Source: Auanema rhodensis
Lineage: Eukaryota; Nematoda; Chromadorea; Rhabditida; Rhabditidae
Assembly (NCBI GenBank): GCA_964057225.1
Contig: OZ059894.1
Span: 14,910,476 to 14,974,475 of the forward strand
Length of the DNA: 64,000 nt
Direction: 5' to 3'
Shown: positions 1 to 13,533 of the stretch, in pieces
Position numbering within the stretch: the stretch's first letter is position 1
How the letters are laid out: each line of letters starts with the position of its first letter
Translations under genes and position numbers: made by a program
The notes under the pieces: generated by a model
Told to the model about the DNA's origin: nothing
Seen by the model: only the letters and a program-made list of their open reading frames with translations
The model's database searches: none

Positions 1-826
1 TTTTTTTTTATTTTGAGATTGGTCAACAAAGAATAATCATAGAATCATGGATGAAAGCATTCCGCTAGAATAACTGTTGATTCAGTTCAATGTTCAAGGT
101 AAAACATGAAAAACAGCTATAAGATCAATTGTTCTTCAGTGATATTTCATATAATAAATTTCATAATTAATATATATTCTATAATCTATATATATAGTTA
201 GGTTATTAACTATACAATCATATAATTAATAAACATTTCTAAAAATTAAAATAAAGAAAATCAATACATGACCACAATTGTCAGCAGGAAAAGAAACGAT
301 GTCAACGACAAATTTTCGAAGAACTGACGAATTGAGAAGATGAAAAGACGATAGTGGTAAAGAAAAAGCGAAGAACAAGGAGGGTGTTTCGTATTTTTTC
401 TGTGAATTCGGCTAATAAAAAAAGTTTTTTTTTTTTGTGAAGAAAACAAAGTGAAAGAAGCAAAGTGCTTAAGAGGTATAAACTGTCGAATATGACTACA
501 ACGACAACGAATGTAAGAAGACGAAGTTATTAAGAAAATTGGGAAACAATTCAACGAAGGCAAAATAAAAGTTTTAGAAATAGAGAAATGTTACGGTACA
601 AAGATCAAACATATGATGAGAATCAATAGCCATTTTTGAAATAGCCTGTGGAACGATCGTTCTGAAATCGTTTTACTCGTGCGATAAGAAGATTTATCCT
701 TTCTCTACCTCTTCACATTCCAACTTATTTTCTATATTTTCTATTTCGCTTCATTTCTCTCTTCCTCCTAATTCTTCCAAACTCTTTTTCTCTTGATGTC
801 GTCCTCTCTTTCAATTTCATTCACTC

Positions 827-857
<31 letters not shown>

Positions 858-1515
858 CTCTATCTCATTTCTCTCTTCATCTTTTTTTCTCTTTAAATAT
901 CATAAAAGCAATTCTTATTTCACCTTGTTTTACCGTATTATCCAAAATTTAAAATATATAGTGTTTAGTTAATATCAAAAGGAAAACGAAAACTATTTAG
1001 AATAGAAGAAAGTTTCAAGAAGCTTCTATGAACTACAAGTTTAACAATAGGCGAAACCTGTTGAAAATGACATCATAATAAATATTTTCCGCTTGTTTCA
1101 AAACTAGTTTTACATTCAATTCACCTACTAGTAACTGAGATGAACATTCAACAATTTGCTCTTTTATAATACAACAATAATTCAAATATAGGACATAAAA
1201 TAGGAAAAAAATTTCTGATTTTAATATAAAACCGTTGATCAGCTGACTGAAGTCTGATGTTCAACAATTCGCGTTATAACACAAGAGCTTGCTATCCTGT
1301 CTCTGATCTTCTAGGATCAGGAAACAATGATATTTCATGCTAAATTCGGCCTCAAATAAGAGAAGAAAAATGTACGATAAAAATATATAAAATTGTCAAG
1401 TGCTTGATCATCTCTTATGATTTGAAAGTGTCGGTATTATCTGTATTATCAAACCGTGTGATGTCACTTCCGGTGGTTGCAAATTTAAAATTGTGTTCAC
1501 CGGTTAATTTTACTT

Positions 1516-1556
<41 letters not shown>

Positions 1557-2040
1557 ATCCAATTTCTTATCATGTTTATTCATAATAACTGCTCTTTTTA
1601 AAACAATTTTGTCTATTAATGAATATTTTCATTATCGATGTATATATGTCTGTATATAGTTTTTGAAAATATTTAAGTTGGCACATACATACTATACATA
1701 ACTCATATACACTCACGTACACATATAGTATACAGCATACATTCCCATAACCATAAATAGAAATTCATATAAACATCTCCAAGAAGTATATTTCACTTTT
1801 GTCTTGAATAAAGGTTATTTAGCTCTGTCATTTGAAGTGCAAATCAATTGGAGTGGCTAAAACAAATGATGGGAAAACAGAGAAAATATGGTCAGTTATT
1901 GACTTGAAACGTTCAATTCATGTATTTAACTTATCAATACATAACCAACATTTCAATTAATTTTAAAGCAATCACATTAGAATAAATGAGAATGATTAGA
2001 AATGTTACAAGACTATCCTTATTTCCTGTTTCATGAAGAT
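1..2040. other. Gene-poor stretch with CT microsatellites
   Basis: No convincing gene is visible. The stretch holds a CT/CTTT microsatellite near 822-860 and a longer pure CT tract at about 1516-1553. Both create spurious Leu/Ser-rich or Arg/Glu-rich reading frames. The rest is AT-rich with no open frame that also has splice signals in phase. Confidence 0.6.
1516..1553. repeat. CT microsatellite
   Basis: C-run followed by about 16 CT units. Confidence 0.95.
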
Positions 2041-2510
2041 TTAACGACTTTCTGGGTGGGCAGTACATACAAAATCAAATATTATGCTGACGTCATTATA
2101 ACTTCGAAAGGAAAAAAGAATGACAAAGCAAGCAGTTGTCGTATCAGATAATCGAGTATATAGAAGAGGCATTCGGACGTTGACGACGACAACGATGGAG
2201 TCAAAATGATGAGTCATCAAACTAGTTTCGGTTGCGAAATACATGCGGCTGTTGCTTATAGACAACAAAGATGAAAATGAGTTTATAGTACAAAGTTCGA
2301 TGAGATTTCCAAGACGAAGAAGAAAAGATAAATCAAAACAAAAGTCGCTTGATCTGAATTTTATAAACATCTTATAGAGCTTGTGCTTCACAGCTTTAAT
2401 GCCAAGAAATTTAGCGTAGTTGAGACCGCAGCAGAGCCGACAGCACACATATCTGTTCAGTTCAGACATATCCGTCTCTTCTTCATCTGCATCTCTGTCG
2501 CTCCTGCATG
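2041..2510 (-). CDS. Possible exon: long open frame, Cys-rich N-terminal part
   Basis: I do not recognise this. The frame is open for 142 codons from an ATG at 2469 and runs on upstream without a stop to a possible acceptor (catgcag) near 2505. It adds an acidic stretch (DADEEETD) before that ATG. The first 40 codons use many C/G-ending codons and encode a CCRLCCG cluster that could be palmitoylated, followed by a basic stretch. This is longer than most chance frames in such AT-rich DNA, but no donor, partner exon or family match supports it. It could be an internal or terminal exon of a long-intron gene, or chance. Confidence 0.25.
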
Positions 2511-3186
2511 TGAGATAATGCTTTAAAAACTTTTTTTTTCATCTGTCATAGACGTTCTCAATGAGGATGAAGCCGACAAATCATTCAAGACTATCTGTCT
2601 AATTTTTTTTTGTCATTTTTCCTTCTCCAAAGATTAGAAAACGCTTTCAATCTTCTACAGCAACTTTAGTGCCGTTATCCAATTTTCGAAAGTTCATCTC
2701 ATGTTTCTGGGGCAATCTTCAAGCTTACCATGAAGGTCATTCAAGTATTTCGAAACCCTTTTTTTCTATTATGTGTTTGCCAAATAACTTATGTTGAGAA
2801 AAGTTGTAACAGGAAGACACTTGTATATCATAATATTAAAAATATTATAAATGAAAACAGAAAACTGTTAGAAAATAAGAAGATATTTTTCAAAAAAGAA
2901 ATGAAAACTATAAAGAAAAAAACTAAATATGATTTCAATGATTACTATCAAATAAAAATATTTATAAAATCTTTATAACAAAATAACAATTTTTATCTTG
3001 ACTAAATCTTTGTATGGCAATTTGTTGCAAAACTATCCGAAATGTATAAAACTGATGAGAGATTCAGCTGTTAAACCCGTGATTCAATCAATTAATTCGA
3101 TTACATTCAAATTTCGATTTGTTCTTCAACTGTTGAAGTAACATATTGGTGTGATGCTTAAATGAATAATATGTTTTTTATTTATT

Positions 3187-4175
3187 TTAAAGTTTGAAAA
3201 TAAAATTACCATTTCGATGATATTTCACATAAAGATCAGCAGTTTTAACATATTCATCGTAGGTGGGTGGAGGAGTTTCTGCATCTTCAACCAAAAATCG
3301 GTTTCTGAATTTTAAAATAATTAATCAGCTAAATAGCAAACATCAATTTTACAAATTACTAGAAATGAAAGAGTATCATTGTTATTAATAAAATTAAAAA
3401 TGATTTTCTTTAACATTTGTTGTGAAACAGCCCGTTGTATGAATTACATGAACCAATGATAAGAGTTGACGTGAAAGTTCACGCAAGAAGGAAGTACAAA
3501 CTGTTAGATTTGTCATTTTACGTGAAAGGTCACGTAAGATACATGTGCACACTATTAATCAGAAAAGAATGACATTAACGTTCATGTAACAGATATACAC
3601 ATATTAATATTATAAATATAATTAGAATATAATACTTTATACTTTTATATTTAAAATTAATAATAATAATAATAAATACCTGTCGTCATGAAGCGATGTA
3701 TACTGTTTCTTATTAAATTTTCGAATAATTTTATCACTTCGAAACTCTATTTCTCTAATTGACTTGTAAATGTGATAAACAAGAAAAAGTGATAACATAT
3801 TCAAAAGTATTATAACTATAAATAGTATAATATAATATGTTATATGCCCTGGAAACTGAAAAAAATATTTATATATTCATTTCTAATATTAAAATTAATG
3901 TCATACCTGTTTAGCTATGCTAACTATATCCGATTCAACACTATGTGAATGAACCACAACATTTTTGATCTGGAAATAAATTAGATAATTAACAAAATAA
4001 ATAATAAATTTATAATTAAAATAAAATAAAAATTACAAACTTTGTTATCCACATCTTCTAAAGAAACATTCATGTTCTGTAAAGTTTCATCCAATTCAGC
4101 ATTCATACGATACAGCACAGTGAAAACATTATATATAGCTTCGTTGATTTGAGTAATTTTGTGATCAACACTCAT
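3187..4175 (-). CDS. Small single-pass membrane protein, MSVD family member A
   Basis: Four exons (4041-4175, 3907-3969, 3680-3855, 3304-3187) join in phase to 97 codons plus stop beyond a 66-codon start, about 163 residues in all... The N-terminal 66 residues begin MSVDHKITQINEAIY and look amphipathic or coiled-coil. One transmembrane helix follows at about residues 71-93. The Cys-free tail is basic and then acidic and contains PPPTYDEY, a match to the PPxY motif that binds WW domains. The last intron (3305-3679) is unusually long and holds two ACGTGA palindromes. Exon lengths and start motif match the neighbour at 6277-7475 (45+21 codons against 44+22), so the two are probably paralogues. 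The function is unknown. The exon structure is well supported by four consistent phases. Confidence 0.75.
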
Positions 4176-4773
4176 ATTTCTATAAGAAAACTGTAAAAGC
4201 TGTTAGCAAATATAAAATTCAAAGACAAATTCCATTAAACATTAAAATATGTGGATATATTGAATATATTGAATAAAATATAAAAAATATAACAGATGAA
4301 TAGACGAATGAACATCAAGCAGCAAGTAATCGATCAATGCTATTTCTTATCGGTATATTGGAGATGCTGATTCATTCAAACATTTATGGATCAGCTCAAT
4401 TCTTCTCTCTTTCGTAAATAAGCCATATAGTATATGTATATGATAAATAGTCCATTTATAACATATGATATTCTAATAAATGAATACTTATTGTAAACAT
4501 ATCTATCTATATATCATAATACATATTTCTAGGTACACATGTAAGTATTTGAGAATCTGAGAATATTGGCATAGATACTGAACAAGCATTCTCCAAGTTT
4601 TTAATTTAAAAACAATTCTTAAAAACTTATAGAAACAACAATTTTTGTCATAAAAATCTATAATTAAAAATTTTAAAAAATGATATATTCTATTGAAATA
4701 ATAATAATCATTCCGTTTTCTTCTCTATTTTTATTTTCAAAAAAAAAAATAAACAAAAGAACAGAGTGCAGAG

Positions 4774-4986
4774 TCATATTATGTGATTGAAAATAAATGA
4801 TAAACCAATTGAAAACATATGAAAAACGACAAAATTGTCGAATTTCGTATGCTTATGACTGTTAAACGGCGAACTTAAACACTTAGCATTCTCATCCAGA
4901 GCATCGGATTGTTGGAATATGGACAAAAATGGAAACGTGTGCTCGAAAGCCACAACTGCGGTCAGGAGAAAAATGAGGGAGCACAT
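4774..4986 (-). CDS. Possible short secreted peptide ORF
   Basis: This is a single-exon frame of 70 codons. The first 15 residues (MCSLIFLLTAVVAFE) look like a signal peptide and the codons there are richer in C/G than the surroundings. The C-terminal third is low in complexity and may be non-coding. No family is recognised and no splice partner was found. It overlaps plus-strand frames caused by a CT-rich tract at about 5005-5035. It may be chance. Confidence 0.2.
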   Translation of the reverse strand: MCSLIFLLTAVVAFEHTFPFLSIFQQSDALDENAKCLSSPFNSHKHTKFDNFVVFHMFSIGLSFIFNHII

Positions 4987-6276
4987 CAGAACGTTATTTT
5001 TCGTTCTATCTCTTTCTCTTTCTCTCTCTCTGTCTCATTGTCTTTTCTCTCCAAGTATCCTTGCTATTTCGTGTTCAATTTCTTTTTCGTTTTGTGCCTG
5101 TGTACACACAGTCTGCAAACGAGATGAAATGAATCAATTCTGTATTCACGATCTTCAACAGTCAATCATCATCTTCGCCAGTTAAACCTCATTTTACTCA
5201 ATTTCCACATATGGTATCTAGTTTAGACTTCAACTAGCTATACGGCTATATTTCCAAAGTGTATAGAAGTTATACAGTTCCTGTTCTTCGACATTCGAAA
5301 TTTCTTTTTGGATTTTGATCTCTTAACGGCTGTAATAGTAAAACAGACAATGAAGTCAAGAGATGTTTCACCTAATGTAACTTCAAAGAACTTTTAACGT
5401 TCACTAAGCTCAAACATTGACATTTGCTCTAAAAAAAGGATTTTAAAATTGCTCTACCATTCAGGTACCCTGTTTGATTAACGTTTTGGGCTGTCTGTTT
5501 TTCGTCCTAATAGCTCATAGAACTTTCATAAATCCATGTTTTCCGATAAAGAACAAAGAAAATAGATTGAAATCATTTATTAAATTAATTATAATGTTAT
5601 CTTTAAATTTAAAAAAAAAAAAAAGGAAGTAAGAAAAAATAAAAATCTGAACATCTCACCAACATCTAATAAAATTCAAAAAAATCTTTGGAATCACATT
5701 GATGTGTTTTTGACTTTCTGGATTTATTTATACATATTACTATTATCACGAATAAAGTCATAAAAACGCTTTTTCTTGAGATCACAGATGAACAATCTTG
5801 GCACCTGATGAATGAATATACAGAGTCTTCGATTGAAAGTTTAAAGTTTAAAGAAATGAAGAAATAACTATTAAGATAATGACTAAAACTTCAGACAATA
5901 TTAACAATGAAAAACAAGAAACATATGAAAAACTTCTCGGAATAATAGAGCACCGGTGATACTATTTGAGCGAACCAAAAATAATACATCTTTTACAAAC
6001 AAAATATGTAAAATCACTGGAGATATTCTATACAACTAATTTTTATATTTTAGATAGAAACTAAGGAAGATTTAAGTGAATTTAAAAAACACATTTCTGA
6101 GTTATAGCCCTCCAAGGATATGTCTTTGGAAATTTCATGTTTTAAAGCCCTTAGGCGATATGCTTGTTAAAGATATGAATTAAGAACTAAGGCATAATTC
6201 GTTGATTCACTTTCTATGAATTTGAGATATTCTAGAAGTCCGAACAGAAAGAATATCCAAGAAGAGCTTCGTGTTC
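4987..6276. other. Intergenic, no gene seen
   Basis: The stretch contains a short CT-rich tract (about 5005-5035) and AT-rich sequence. I see no phased exons on either strand. Confidence 0.5.
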
Positions 6277-7475
6277 CTAGACTTCCAAGCTTCTTGTATA
6301 AGATGTTGCTCCAGTTTCCAAATTATATTTAGCTCCGTTTACATCATCTCCTCGTCGTTGATAAGGTCTTGTTGTTTCCTCCATAGCAGACATCTGATCA
6401 GAAACTGAAAATAGATTTGATATACTAATGAAAACACTAAAAGTAATTTTTATATTTTGTTTTAAGAATTTTTAATATTAATAGGTAAAAGTCTAGATGG
6501 GGTATATTAATCAAGGAATAGTTAGTAAGATATAATAGTAAAAAATAAAACAGAACAAACAATCTTACCTCGACGCATTCCCGGCCTTCGTGGCTCACTT
6601 TCCATATTTATACCAACATGTGGAACAGAGCCTCCAGTTGCTGATGCACCAGTACGTGATGGATACTGTAGATGGTGGCTATACGGTGTTATAGCTACTG
6701 ATGGTGTTTTTTGATCGTACGTTGATGATGTGTCATCTCGAGAAGTCGATGTGATTAGAGCACGTTCCGATCCTGAGTGAATGGAAAATGCATAGTTAGG
6801 GTAGGATAGAAGAATCTTTCGTTTAAAATATAAATGTTTTCCAAATTCAAACAACAACCAAAAAAGTCTAACTTAGATTTCTTAAATAATCACACCACCC
6901 ACACATACACGCAAAATGTGAAATTGAAAACATAAATATACTGACAAGCATGATTAGGTAAAGAAGCTGCTGAAGTAGCATAAAACAAAATTGAAAAATT
7001 CACATTTTTTCTTTAATTTTTAAATATTTTTGATATAATATTTGAAATACTTACCACCTTTTGATTTCATGATTATATAGATTGCATGAGCTTTTGTAAC
7101 CAAATTTAAAATCAGAACTACTGATAATAGAACAAAGACAATAATTAAAGTAATGAATAGAAGATAGAATACCCAAGAATTTGGAACCTTAAAGTACATT
7201 TTTATAAATTTTTGAAGAGATTAAGCATACCTGCGAAACAGAATCTCCTACTTGATATGTTACTGATCCAGCATCTTTTGCTATATTTGCTACAGCCTAT
7301 TGTATTAATTAATAAGTCACAATATTAAATATAACTAACTAACTTGATCAAAATTATCTAATGTTACGTTAATCCTACTAGTAATTCCATTAATTTGGCC
7401 ATTGATATGTCCTACTAGAGTACCTAACTGTGCCAAAGTTTGGCTGAGCTCAGAAATTGTCTGATCTACTGACAT
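6277..7475 (-). CDS. Small single-pass membrane protein, MSVD family member B
   Basis: Five exons (7344-7475, 7231-7296, 7055-7187, 6569-6772, 6277-6404) join in phase to 220 residues. It starts MSVDQTISELSQ. Residues 1-66 are predicted amphipathic with repeated Asn/Gln/Ile. One strong transmembrane helix follows at about residues 70-93, then a long hydrophilic Ser/Thr/Pro-rich tail with several tyrosines. Start motif, the sizes of exons 1 and 2 and the helix position match the gene at 3187-4175, so they are probably tandem paralogues on the same strand with a longer tail here. The pattern suggests a small membrane adaptor, but the function and the final topology are unknown. Confidence 0.78.
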
Positions 7476-9377
7476 GCACGCTAAAATAATTAAAAAAATG
7501 AAAAATATATAGCTTTAAACGATGAAAAACAAGAAAAAGACTAAGAAAAGACACAAGACGATTTATCATAAAACTCAGATCATACTCAAAAGTGCTCAAT
7601 ATATTGGATGGTATATGAGTCAGATATGTGGAGGTAGGAAGAATCACAGAAAGCAAACAGATGATCGCGTTATTGATGTCATCTGAATGCATTTCATTTT
7701 TATATTGAGAAACACATTTTTAATTACTCGATGAGTAAGCTAATCTCTTCTTATATTTCTTCTTTTCTTTTTCATAATCTGTGATACTTATAAAGAGAAT
7801 ACCGACACTTGGTCAGCTTTGGATTGTTAATGATCCGAAGAAATGGTATGTATGTGATGTTTGTCATGTTACATAACCGAAAAATCCTTCTCTGTATATC
7901 TCATTTTATATATTTTTTATATTTATATTTTAGTTTTCATCATATTTTTATAAAAATTATAAATAAGAAAACATATTCTGTTTGAAAAATAAAAATATGT
8001 CAAGAATATGATATGATACAGACACATGAGCATACACACAGCATTAGGACAATGTACAGACAGGATTATAAGGTATCGATCTATTTCAATGAATATATCA
8101 ATAAATAAATAGAAAACACATAAATCAACAGTTATAGTATTATATATTAATTAAAATATAAAGACATAAAGATTAAAAGAAAATTGGAACAAATCTTTGA
8201 ATACGTGGGAAGCTTTCTGACTCATCAAAGTCGAGCAAAATAAACAAGAACCCTATAAGGCAATATATAAGTGGATGATTCAGTATACGGACCCATTGGT
8301 TTTATATCTCTCTGTTCAGCTTACACAACTTTTGTGATATCCTTAGAAAAGCAAAATAAACAGAACTTTAGAACTTTTTCTGTTCCAACAAGTGTCAACA
8401 AAGTTTTTTTTTAAAAACTTGAACTTTATGCAGAAATAAATAAATTTAAATTAAAATATTGAAATAAAATATTAGTAAATTGTACATTTCACTTCATTAG
8501 TTCAATGATATGATAATGAAAAGAAAAATGTTTGAATAGATAACTGTCTACTAATAATTCAATGGAGGCAATATACTATATAAGGTAGTATAGATAAGAA
8601 CTGTATTAAAATGAAATAGAATATTAATTATATGTATATTAACATCAATAAAAATATTTAAATTAGTATATTATATATAAGTTTGTTGGGAATGAAAACA
8701 ATTATAATAGGTATAGTAATTGTATTTCATTGCTATCGAGCTTCAATGATAAAAGTATTACACTTCTTCACATTTTTTTTAAAATTAAAAGTTAAAATCA
8801 AAAAAAGTTCGTGAAAGAGCAGCTTGAATTATACGAAAATAAGTTCAATAAGTATATATATACATATATATAATATATAGAGAGAAATTGAAAAGTAGAT
8901 AATGTTGAATGATCGAGAATGGATATGAGAAGTATGGAGCTGACAGACACGGACAACCAAATCACAGAATTCTGTATTGAATGACTGTGAACAAACACGT
9001 AGTGAAAGCTTAAAATTCAAAGATAAATCTCAAGAAATTCTTGGAAATTTATGATATTTGATTAGAAAATATTATAATAGTTATATAGATATATGTATAT
9101 AATAAAAGAAGTTTACGAATTAATGTGATTATTTACACAAATAAATCACAACACTTGTATAGCTAACATAAAAATATATTTAAATTTAGATATAAGTCAA
9201 CATTAAAATATATTTTATATTTTAATGTATTAAAATTATACAAAAATCTATATTTAATTCACAAGAAGTTGTGGAAAAAAAAAATTAAATTTGAACTAAA
9301 AAAGATAATTTTAGAACAGCTTGACACGAGCCATATTTAGACCCGCTAAGTTTGAACAGTTCTGTGTTTTTTTTGGT
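7476..9377. other. Intergenic, AT-rich, no gene seen
   Basis: The stretch is very AT-rich, with many short TATA/ATAT runs (for example 8855-8880). No open frame with matching splice sites was found. Confidence 0.5.
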
Positions 9378-9912
9378 TCAATTTAATTGGAAAATTACGA
9401 AATTCATACAGTTGTATGATTTTGTTGGATAAAAACAAAATGAAGAATCTGGACAGTACTTTTGAATTGAACGGAGATGGATAAAGAAAACACGATCGTT
9501 GACAATCAGATGAATAGAATAATAGAAATATTGAAAGAAATAAAAAAACACTTGTGATGTTGGAGGTGGAGATGTAGGACAGTCATCAGGTCGTGAATGA
9601 TGGAATAAAATGAAGACTGCTTGTATTTATCACTGATAACAATAGTTTTGGATTGATGACGTCATCATGTAATACTTATTTACCAAAAATCAATATTGAA
9701 TAGTTCTGAGTAGTTGCTCGTCTGTATGGAGCACTAAATGACAATCGGTGAGCTGTTGGTGAGGGCTGTCGTCTGTCCAGAGGTGGATCATTCCATTCGT
9801 TCTCTCTTCCACCCCCCCCTCTCTCTCTCTCTCTTTTTATTTCTTCGTTCCTCTCAGTATATTCTATTTGTATCTCTCTTTGCTCTGCTTGCTCATTCCT
9901 TCTCTTTTGCAT
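9378..9912 (-). CDS. Possible two-exon gene or gene fragment, unidentified
   Basis: Two open stretches (9684-9912 and 9378-9619) join in phase across a 64 bp GT-AG intron to about 156 codons. The first part is Arg/Glu-rich because it crosses a CT microsatellite (9812-9834) and may be an artefact. The stretch after it (DPPLDRRQPSPTAHRLSF) looks more like coding sequence, with basic and Ser/Pro-rich character and possible phosphorylation sites. The second exon encodes RPDDCPTSPPPTSQ and ends at a TGA. No family is recognised. A weak microexon-like segment near 10080 (PKAVEANA) could belong upstream. Confidence 0.22.
9812..9834. repeat. C7 run plus CT microsatellite
   Basis: A run of seven C is followed by about eight CT units. 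It creates the Arg/Glu/Gly frame on the minus strand and a hydrophobic frame on the plus strand. Confidence 0.9.
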
Positions 9913-10099
9913 TCTATCTCAGCTCATTTCTCTCGTGATCGCATCTCTCTGTCTCTCTATCTGCATACTCATTATGTGGCTGCTGACCGTTAGTTCAATA
10001 CTGAAGGCAAATATGGTGGTGGGCTCTCATTCTTTCTCGGAGTCTCGCTCAGCTTCCCTCAAGCATACCTGCGTTAGCTTCAACCGCCTTAGGCTATTG

Positions 10100-12785
10100 T
10101 CTTTTATAATATGAAGATGAATATGATATGCGTAAGAAAATATTGAAGAAATATAATCATAATCTGCAGGAGAATTCAATATACATATAGTTAATACAGT
10201 ATATATTCAATACAAAACACGAGACATGCTTACATGTTTGAACATACATGTATACATCGAAGAATATTTCTCTACAGGATGCTAAGACCAAAGTTTAGTT
10301 CAAGTTCAAATAAATATTTGTTATACATATATCTAAGTGTTTTGAACTAAGAATTGGAACGTTTACACGTTTGAATTAAAAATTTTTTTTTAAGAGATGT
10401 TGAGAAAACAAATATAAATTAATTAAAATAATTGATATGAAATTGAAAATATAAGGAATATTATCAAAAAATAATAAAATGAAGTTTGAAGTAGGCACTA
10501 TTCTAATTTTTCAATACACGTGAAGGGTTACGTGAAAATGATATTGTTAGTTATGCTGACTGAGTGAATGGTTGTGCTTTTTATGAATCATCAAAGGTGA
10601 GTATGACTCTCAAAAGACAAAAATAAAATAAAAACAATAATTAGAAGTAAAGAAAGGTAATATAATTGGGTATATATATAAGGTTAGGAAGAGTAAATGA
10701 GTAGTTTATATGAATTTCGTGTGTCAACTGCTTGGTGACATTCTATACCCTAAGGGCATGACGGTTACCTAAAATAAAAGCGCATTTCCGTCTAGCCGTA
10801 GTACAGCCACTGGTCCTCTGGCGACACTGAACGAATGTATCGGACGTTACATAGAGAACATTCGAACAGAAGACATAACAGAGAGAAATAGAGAGAGGTT
10901 CATATTTGTTCAAGAGCGTATCGAATAGTGGCTGATGACGGTGTTTGGAGCAGTTGATGTGAAACGTGGTAAAGCTGGGGTTTTCCTTGATTTCTCTCAA
11001 AACAGCTTCTATCTTCACTATTTTAAAGTATCGTTAGCTGTAAGAAATAACAAAGTACAGTTTTATGAGACTTCTAAGCTTTTTTGGAAAGGATTACTGA
11101 CAAATACTTTAGGAAAAAATGAAATTAGGGTAGTAATCTGTAGCTGATTCGGTTCATCGGGTACGAAAACTGCTTCGTTCGTTTGCTTAGTCCGACTTAA
11201 TGAAGATGATGATGAAATAAAGAAGAGACTACAGAAGAATTTCTCAAACGGATCTGTACTAATCACAAGGATCACCTTTCAAATATTATATTTTCTTATA
11301 AAATATAATATATGAATCTAAGATGTCTTAATAGTTTATTTGGCAAAAAAAGTATAATTCAAAACTGGAATCTGAAGTGAGCATGTTACGGATTATACGC
11401 CAGAACTGGAGAAAATTCGTAAATGATATAAGACAGCAATGAACTAATGTATATGTACATAATAAAAAGCGGATTGATGGATTGATCAAGTTGAAATATT
11501 GGATTATAAGACTAAGAATACAACCAGCTTGATTCTGATGGTGTTTATGCACTTAGCCATTTCAACTGTCTCGTTCTTCTTGAGCTACAAGGCCGGTGTG
11601 AATTTCGGCTTCGTATCGTCAAATATTTGTAATTGCACCTTTGTGAATTAAATCTGATAAGAAAGGTTTGAATAAATGAAAAATTATTAAAGTTTGCCAG
11701 GCTGACAAACATTTCTTCAGTATGAATGGGAAAAAAGAAGAAAAAATGAAAATGAAAAATGACAATGGTATGAGTGAATAATATTTGATTAAAGCAACAA
11801 CTTAATAAGAATTTAAATTGAAAATTTTTTAGAGATTATTATCATTTTTCAAAAATCATAAACATCAACTGAAATTCATTTTTTTTTCAGTCAAAATGAG
11901 AATGCTATTGATTGCACAAAGTGAAGACAGGTACTTCGTGTGATGATTGACTTAGACCGGCACAAAACCAGTTCCTGTACGACCGGAAGCTTGAATCGCC
12001 TATGGGACTGTCTTGTGTAGCTTCAAGAATGTTAGAACCCCTATCGCTTTCTGATTAACGTTATCCACATCAATGGTGTTACAATTATATCTTTCAATAT
12101 TTGAACACGTAATCTATATAATGTTTATGAATTATAATTAATTTTGATTGTAAAATTATTGAGAGAGTATATAGAAGTAATATATTTGCATGAGAAGTAC
12201 AATGATTAACTTTATTATTGGTTTACCAGTTACATACATGATCAGCTTAATTAATTAGAATCTAAATTTAATAAATATTTTAAATGATAATTAAGTTTAA
12301 AAAATTAAAAATAATTTGTTGGGACTATTGTACAATAAACAGTTGTATTGACAAACTCATCATGAATCAAACTCGAATAAATTATGAAGATTAAACGATT
12401 TCAATAGAATTTATGCAACAAATTAAAAATTGTTTCTTTAATATTATATGTAATTCTGAAGTTTTATTTTGAAAGTTTATTATTATACTGTGATTTGATT
12501 ATGTTTTTCAAATAATAAATGATGATAATTTTATATTGTCTTGGAAAAAAATGTTTATTTTTTAACTGAAACATGCAATTAAACATGTTATTTAAGAAAA
12601 TATAAAATATATTGTCATGTTGATGAAAGTATAAAGCTAAGTATTAAATGAAATATATGTTATAAGTATATAGATAATATGTATATCTTTGTATGTAAGT
12701 CATGGAATGATATATAAGGAATGCTTAAACTTAAGTATTCAACGGCCAAAAAAAGGAAAACAATACAAGAAAAAACAATTAGTAA
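10100..12785. other. Long intergenic stretch with a few GC-richer islands
   Basis: No supported gene was found. Islands of more balanced composition at about 10780-10850, 11540-11600 and 11960-12010 contain short open frames next to plausible AG/GT sites on the minus strand (for example AIQASGRTGTGFVP near 12007-11966 and LKKNETVEMAKC near 11587-11552). They could be exons of a long-intron gene, but short open frames are common by chance. A CACGTGAA...TTACGTGAA motif lies at about 10517-10534. Confidence 0.35.
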
Positions 12786-13318
12786 TTATACATTAATAAG
12801 TCTTTTTTGATATTTATATGCTGCTGCTTTTTCACCTCCTTTTGCTATCATGTAACATGCCTATAATATAAGTTTTTAAAAACACATATACTATTATAAA
12901 TCAATTGATACCCCTATTAGAAGAAATATTAATGCAGCTACTGCTGCTATTATCAACTCTGTTAATGGCCAATTGTGTGTTTTGTCTGATATAACATCCT
13001 GAAAATAAGGAAAAACATGATTCATTCTGTAAGATAAGTAAGTAATTACTCACAATCATATGATTAAAGTTTCCTACTGTATCATTTTGAAAATTATGTT
13101 TCATTGATTCAAACGTTTGTTTTCCTTTATCTGCTACTTTACCAGCAGCTACATCAATCTTAAATTATAAATATAAATATTATAAAGAATATAATATAAC
13201 TTACATTACTAGATAATTCATTAAATTGACCAGATAATCGTTCAATTTGAAAAACTACTTTATCAATTGTTGTATTGACAGTAACAGGTATAAATGGTCC
13301 AACTGTATAAGATGTCAT
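12786..13318 (-). CDS. Small single-pass membrane protein, family member C
   Basis: Four exons (13205-13318, 13054-13158, 12912-12998, 12786-12860) encode 126 residues. The start ATG lies a few bases after a long T-run ending in cag, a likely spliced-leader acceptor. The N-terminal ~75 residues are hydrophilic and amphipathic (VTVNTTIDKVVFQIERL). A transmembrane helix at about residues 85-103 is followed directly by a Cys and a short basic Ala/Lys tail. The layout of amphipathic region, one helix, Cys and short tail matches the gene at 17602-18368 and, more loosely, those at 3187 and 6277. Its first residues lack MSVD. Reading through the last 51 bp intron would instead give a stop 6 codons later. 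Confidence 0.72.
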
Positions 13319-13533
13319 ATTTTTCTGAAAAAAAAAAAGAAAAGAAAATGTTTTTAAATATATATTCTTAGAAAAAAATTGATAATAATAACGTTTATAA
13401 TAAAATAAAACAATTGAATCATATGGAAAAGTATAATATATACATAAAATCAGAAAAATCATAACAATGAAAAGCATAGTTAGTGATTGAAATGTAGATA
13501 TTGTATATCAAATTAGAGTAAAATTGAATAGTT

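Noticed and set aside
261-563. 100-codon minus-strand frame, Ser/Phe/Ile-rich
   Set aside because: Composition follows an A/G-rich plus strand. No signal, family or splice support was found.
10743-11018. 91-codon minus-strand frame
   Set aside because: No family, splice partner or start context was found. A possible exon within it is mentioned only as part of a weak lead.
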